64,000 nucleotides of DNA from Actinopolymorpha rutila. GTDB taxonomy: Bacteria > Actinomycetota > Actinomycetes > Propionibacteriales > Actinopolymorphaceae. The position numbers and the translations under genes were made by a program. Under the pieces are notes generated by a model. It did not search any database. It saw only the letters and a list, made by a program, of their open reading frames with translations, and was not told the DNA's origin. Numbering within the stretch: position 1 is the first letter of the stretch; every line of letters starts with the position of its first letter. This document shows, piece after piece, positions 62,341 through 64,000 of this stretch. The stretch is taken from NCBI RefSeq assembly GCF_013407855.1, contig NZ_JACBZH010000001.1, positions 3,596,001-3,660,000 of the forward strand, in the 5' to 3' direction.

Positions 62341-63876
62341 CTAGCTTCGACCGGCGCGGCCCGGCTGGTCTCCCGCCTCGACGTTGCCGGTCACCAGGCG
62401 GGACCGCCGACGGCCGTACGCGAAGTAGATGACCAGGCCGACCGCCATCCACACCAGGAACCGCAGCCAGGTCTCCACCGCGAGGTTGAGCATGAGGTAG
62501 AAGCACACCACCGCCGAGACGATCGGCAGCACCGGCACCAGCGGCGTGCGGAAGCCGCGCTTCAGGTCGGGCCGCGACTTGCGCAGCACGAGCACACCGA
62601 TGCTGACCAGGATGAATGCCGCCAGCGTCCCGACGTTGACGAGTTCGGCAAGCACGTCGATCGAGGTGAAGGCCGCGAGCAGCGCCGCCGCCACGCCGAC
62701 CACGATGGTGACGACGTGGGGCGTACGGAACTTCGGGTGCACCTTGGCGAACACCGGCGGGAGCAGGCCGTCACGGGCCATCGCGAACGCCACCCGGCTC
62801 TGCCCGAGCAGCAGGATCATCACCACGACGATGATGCCGACGGCGGCGCCGATGGAGATGATCCTGGCCAGCGCGGGGTGCCCGGCGTGGGACATCGCGG
62901 TGGCCAGCGGCGCGGCGTCGGCGGGGTCGATCTTCTTGTAGCTCTGGATGCCGGTCACCACCAGGCTGACAGTGACGTACAGGACGGTGCAGATCGCCAG
63001 CGAGGCGATGATCCCGATCGGCAGGTTGCGCTGCGGCTTGCGGGTCTCCTCCGCGGTGGTCGCCACCACGTCGAACCCGATGAACGCGAAGAACACGACC
63101 GCGGCGCCGCTCATCACACCGGCCCAGCCGAACGACCCAGGCTGCATACCGAACAACACCTGAACCAGCGGCTCGGTGAGGCTGCCGCCCCCGCCCTTGG
63201 TGGGCTGGCTCGGCGGAACGAACGGCGTGAGGTTGGCGGCCTTGACGAAGAAGATGCCGGCCAGCACGAACAGCAGGGCGACGCCGACCTTGATCGCGAC
63301 GGCGACCTGGTTGATCCGGCTGGACAGCTTGATACCGAGGACGAGCACCGCGGTCAGGGCCAGGACGAGCAGCCCGGCCGGGAGGTTCATGAACCCGTCC
63401 TTGGTGTTGGCCACCGCCGCGGGTATCTGCAGCGGCGTGCCCTGCAGCGCGCTCGCGAGGTAACCCGACCAGCCGCTGGACACCGCCGCGGCGCCGACGA
63501 AGAACTCCAGGATGAGGTCCCAGCCGATGATCCACGCGATCAGCTCGCCGAGCGTGGCGTAGGAGAAGGTGTACGCCGAACCGGCCACCGGGACGGTCGA
63601 GGCGAACTCCGCGTAACACAGGGCGGCGAGTCCGCAGGCCACCGCAGCGATCACGAACGACAGCGCCACCGCCGGACCGGCGTACGTCGCCGCGGCCGTG
63701 CCGGTGAGCACGAACAAACCGCCGCCGATCGTGACACCGACACCGAACACGGTGAGGTCGAGCGCACCGAGGTTCTTCCTCAGCCGGTGCTCCGGCGCCT
63801 CGGTGTCGGAGATGGCCTTTTCGACCGGCTTGGTGCGCATGACCGACATCGATCGGCGCGGGTCCTGAGAATTCAT
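62341..63876 (-). CDS. APC-superfamily amino acid permease (CAT-like)
   Basis: 511 residues, about twelve to thirteen membrane segments. LGALDLTVFGVGVTIGGGLFVLTG is the first-helix substrate motif; AVVFFAFIGFDVVATTAEETRKPQRNLPIGI is the conserved helix-6/loop motif of cationic amino acid transporters, and the late helices with YLMLNLAVETWLRF also fit. It probably imports basic or other amino acids; substrate uncertain. The ATG at 63876 has TACGTT 6 nt upstream and no ribosome site. Confidence 0.9.
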   Translation of the reverse strand: MNSQDPRRSMSVMRTKPVEKAISDTEAPEHRLRKNLGALDLTVFGVGVTIGGGLFVLTGTAAATYAGPAVALSFVIAAVACGLAALCYAEFASTVPVAGSAYTFSYATLGELIAWIIGWDLILEFFVGAAAVSSGWSGYLASALQGTPLQIPAAVANTKDGFMNLPAGLLVLALTAVLVLGIKLSSRINQVAVAIKVGVALLFVLAGIFFVKAANLTPFVPPSQPTKGGGGSLTEPLVQVLFGMQPGSFGWAGVMSGAAVVFFAFIGFDVVATTAEETRKPQRNLPIGIIASLAICTVLYVTVSLVVTGIQSYKKIDPADAAPLATAMSHAGHPALARIISIGAAVGIIVVVMILLLGQSRVAFAMARDGLLPPVFAKVHPKFRTPHVVTIVVGVAAALLAAFTSIDVLAELVNVGTLAAFILVSIGVLVLRKSRPDLKRGFRTPLVPVLPIVSAVVCFYLMLNLAVETWLRFLVWMAVGLVIYFAYGRRRSRLVTGNVEAGDQPGRAGRS

Positions 63877-63882
63877 CGGACC

Positions 63883-63888
63883 AACGTA
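63883..63888 (-). promoter_or_regulatory. -10 element of the APC permease gene (leaderless)
   Basis: TACGTT on the minus strand, 6 nt before the ATG at 63876. Confidence 0.62.
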
Positions 63889-64000
63889 GAGGACCGGATC
63901 CCGGTCGGCCAGCGGGGTCGGCGGCCGGCTTCGTCGCAGGTCAGCGAGCTGTACGAATGGTCAACCGCGTGACACCGCTCCGTGATCGTCCGTCACCAGA
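63889..64000. other. right edge of the window, no supported gene
   Basis: An ATG at 63957 opens a frame that stays open to the edge, but 14 codons without ribosome site or -10 element are not enough to call a gene. Confidence 0.4.

Overview
The window is a stretch of chromosome from a high-GC (about 70 percent), morphologically complex actinomycete. Pointers are an SsgA/SsgB-like sporulation regulator, WXG100-type secretion substrates, the actinobacterial hemE / hemY / hemQ plus DUF3000 / rnd / fadA / fadB neighbourhood, and many leaderless genes. I infer Propionibacteriales or a relative (Actinopolymorpha or Kribbella type), but the genus cannot be fixed from the sequence alone. I see no prophage, insertion sequence, CRISPR array or rRNA.

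1-8.0 kb: the tail of an EF-G-like GTPase, an AXE1 acetyl esterase, a GlxA-type regulator divergent from a cupin protein, then a minus-strand series thrS, PfkB kinase, soluble transhydrogenase and HIT hydrolase. 8.1-11.5 kb: a three-gene minus-strand chaperone operon (Hsp70, membrane-anchored J-like TPR protein without HPD, GrpE-like factor). 11.6-18.3 kb: YaaA, a DJ-1 protein, tRNA-Val(CAC), a PGPGW membrane protein, an SsgB-like regulator, a class IV aminotransferase, a CapA-like lipoprotein and the tRNA cluster Gly-Cys-Val.

18.6-24.3 kb: a CPA1 cation/proton antiporter translationally coupled to an SLC13/ArsB-type permease, then YihY and an AidB-like acyl-CoA dehydrogenase that diverge from one 18-bp intergenic promoter. 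24.4-29.3 kb: an assimilatory sulfate reduction operon (leader peptide, sulfite reductase, 48-residue zinc-ribbon protein, APS reductase, siroheme synthase fusion, sirohydrochlorin chelatase) joined by overlapping stop and start codons. 29.8-34.3 kb: GlgX, then an MFS exporter with its MarR regulator.

34.4-40.3 kb: PPK2, a RibD-like reductase, an ATP-dependent DNA ligase, a stress-type protein, and a LigD-type polymerase in operon with an ECF42-like sigma factor. 40.4-48.4 kb: a cell-surface region with two divergent, similarly built proline-rich membrane proteins, two WXG100-type proteins (one with thrombospondin type 3 calcium repeats) and an ExeM-like secreted nuclease. 48.4-64 kb: WYL regulator, MsrB, the coproporphyrin-type heme genes with an opposite-strand DUF4349 lipoprotein between them, DUF3000-rnd, AlkD, fadA-fadB, a VOC protein and an APC permease.

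A theme across the window is leaderless expression. At least twelve genes have a TANNNT -10 element exactly 6-8 nt before the start codon and no Shine-Dalgarno sequence, while genes inside operons usually have GGAGG-type sites. Starts below were chosen from these two signals plus family N-termini.
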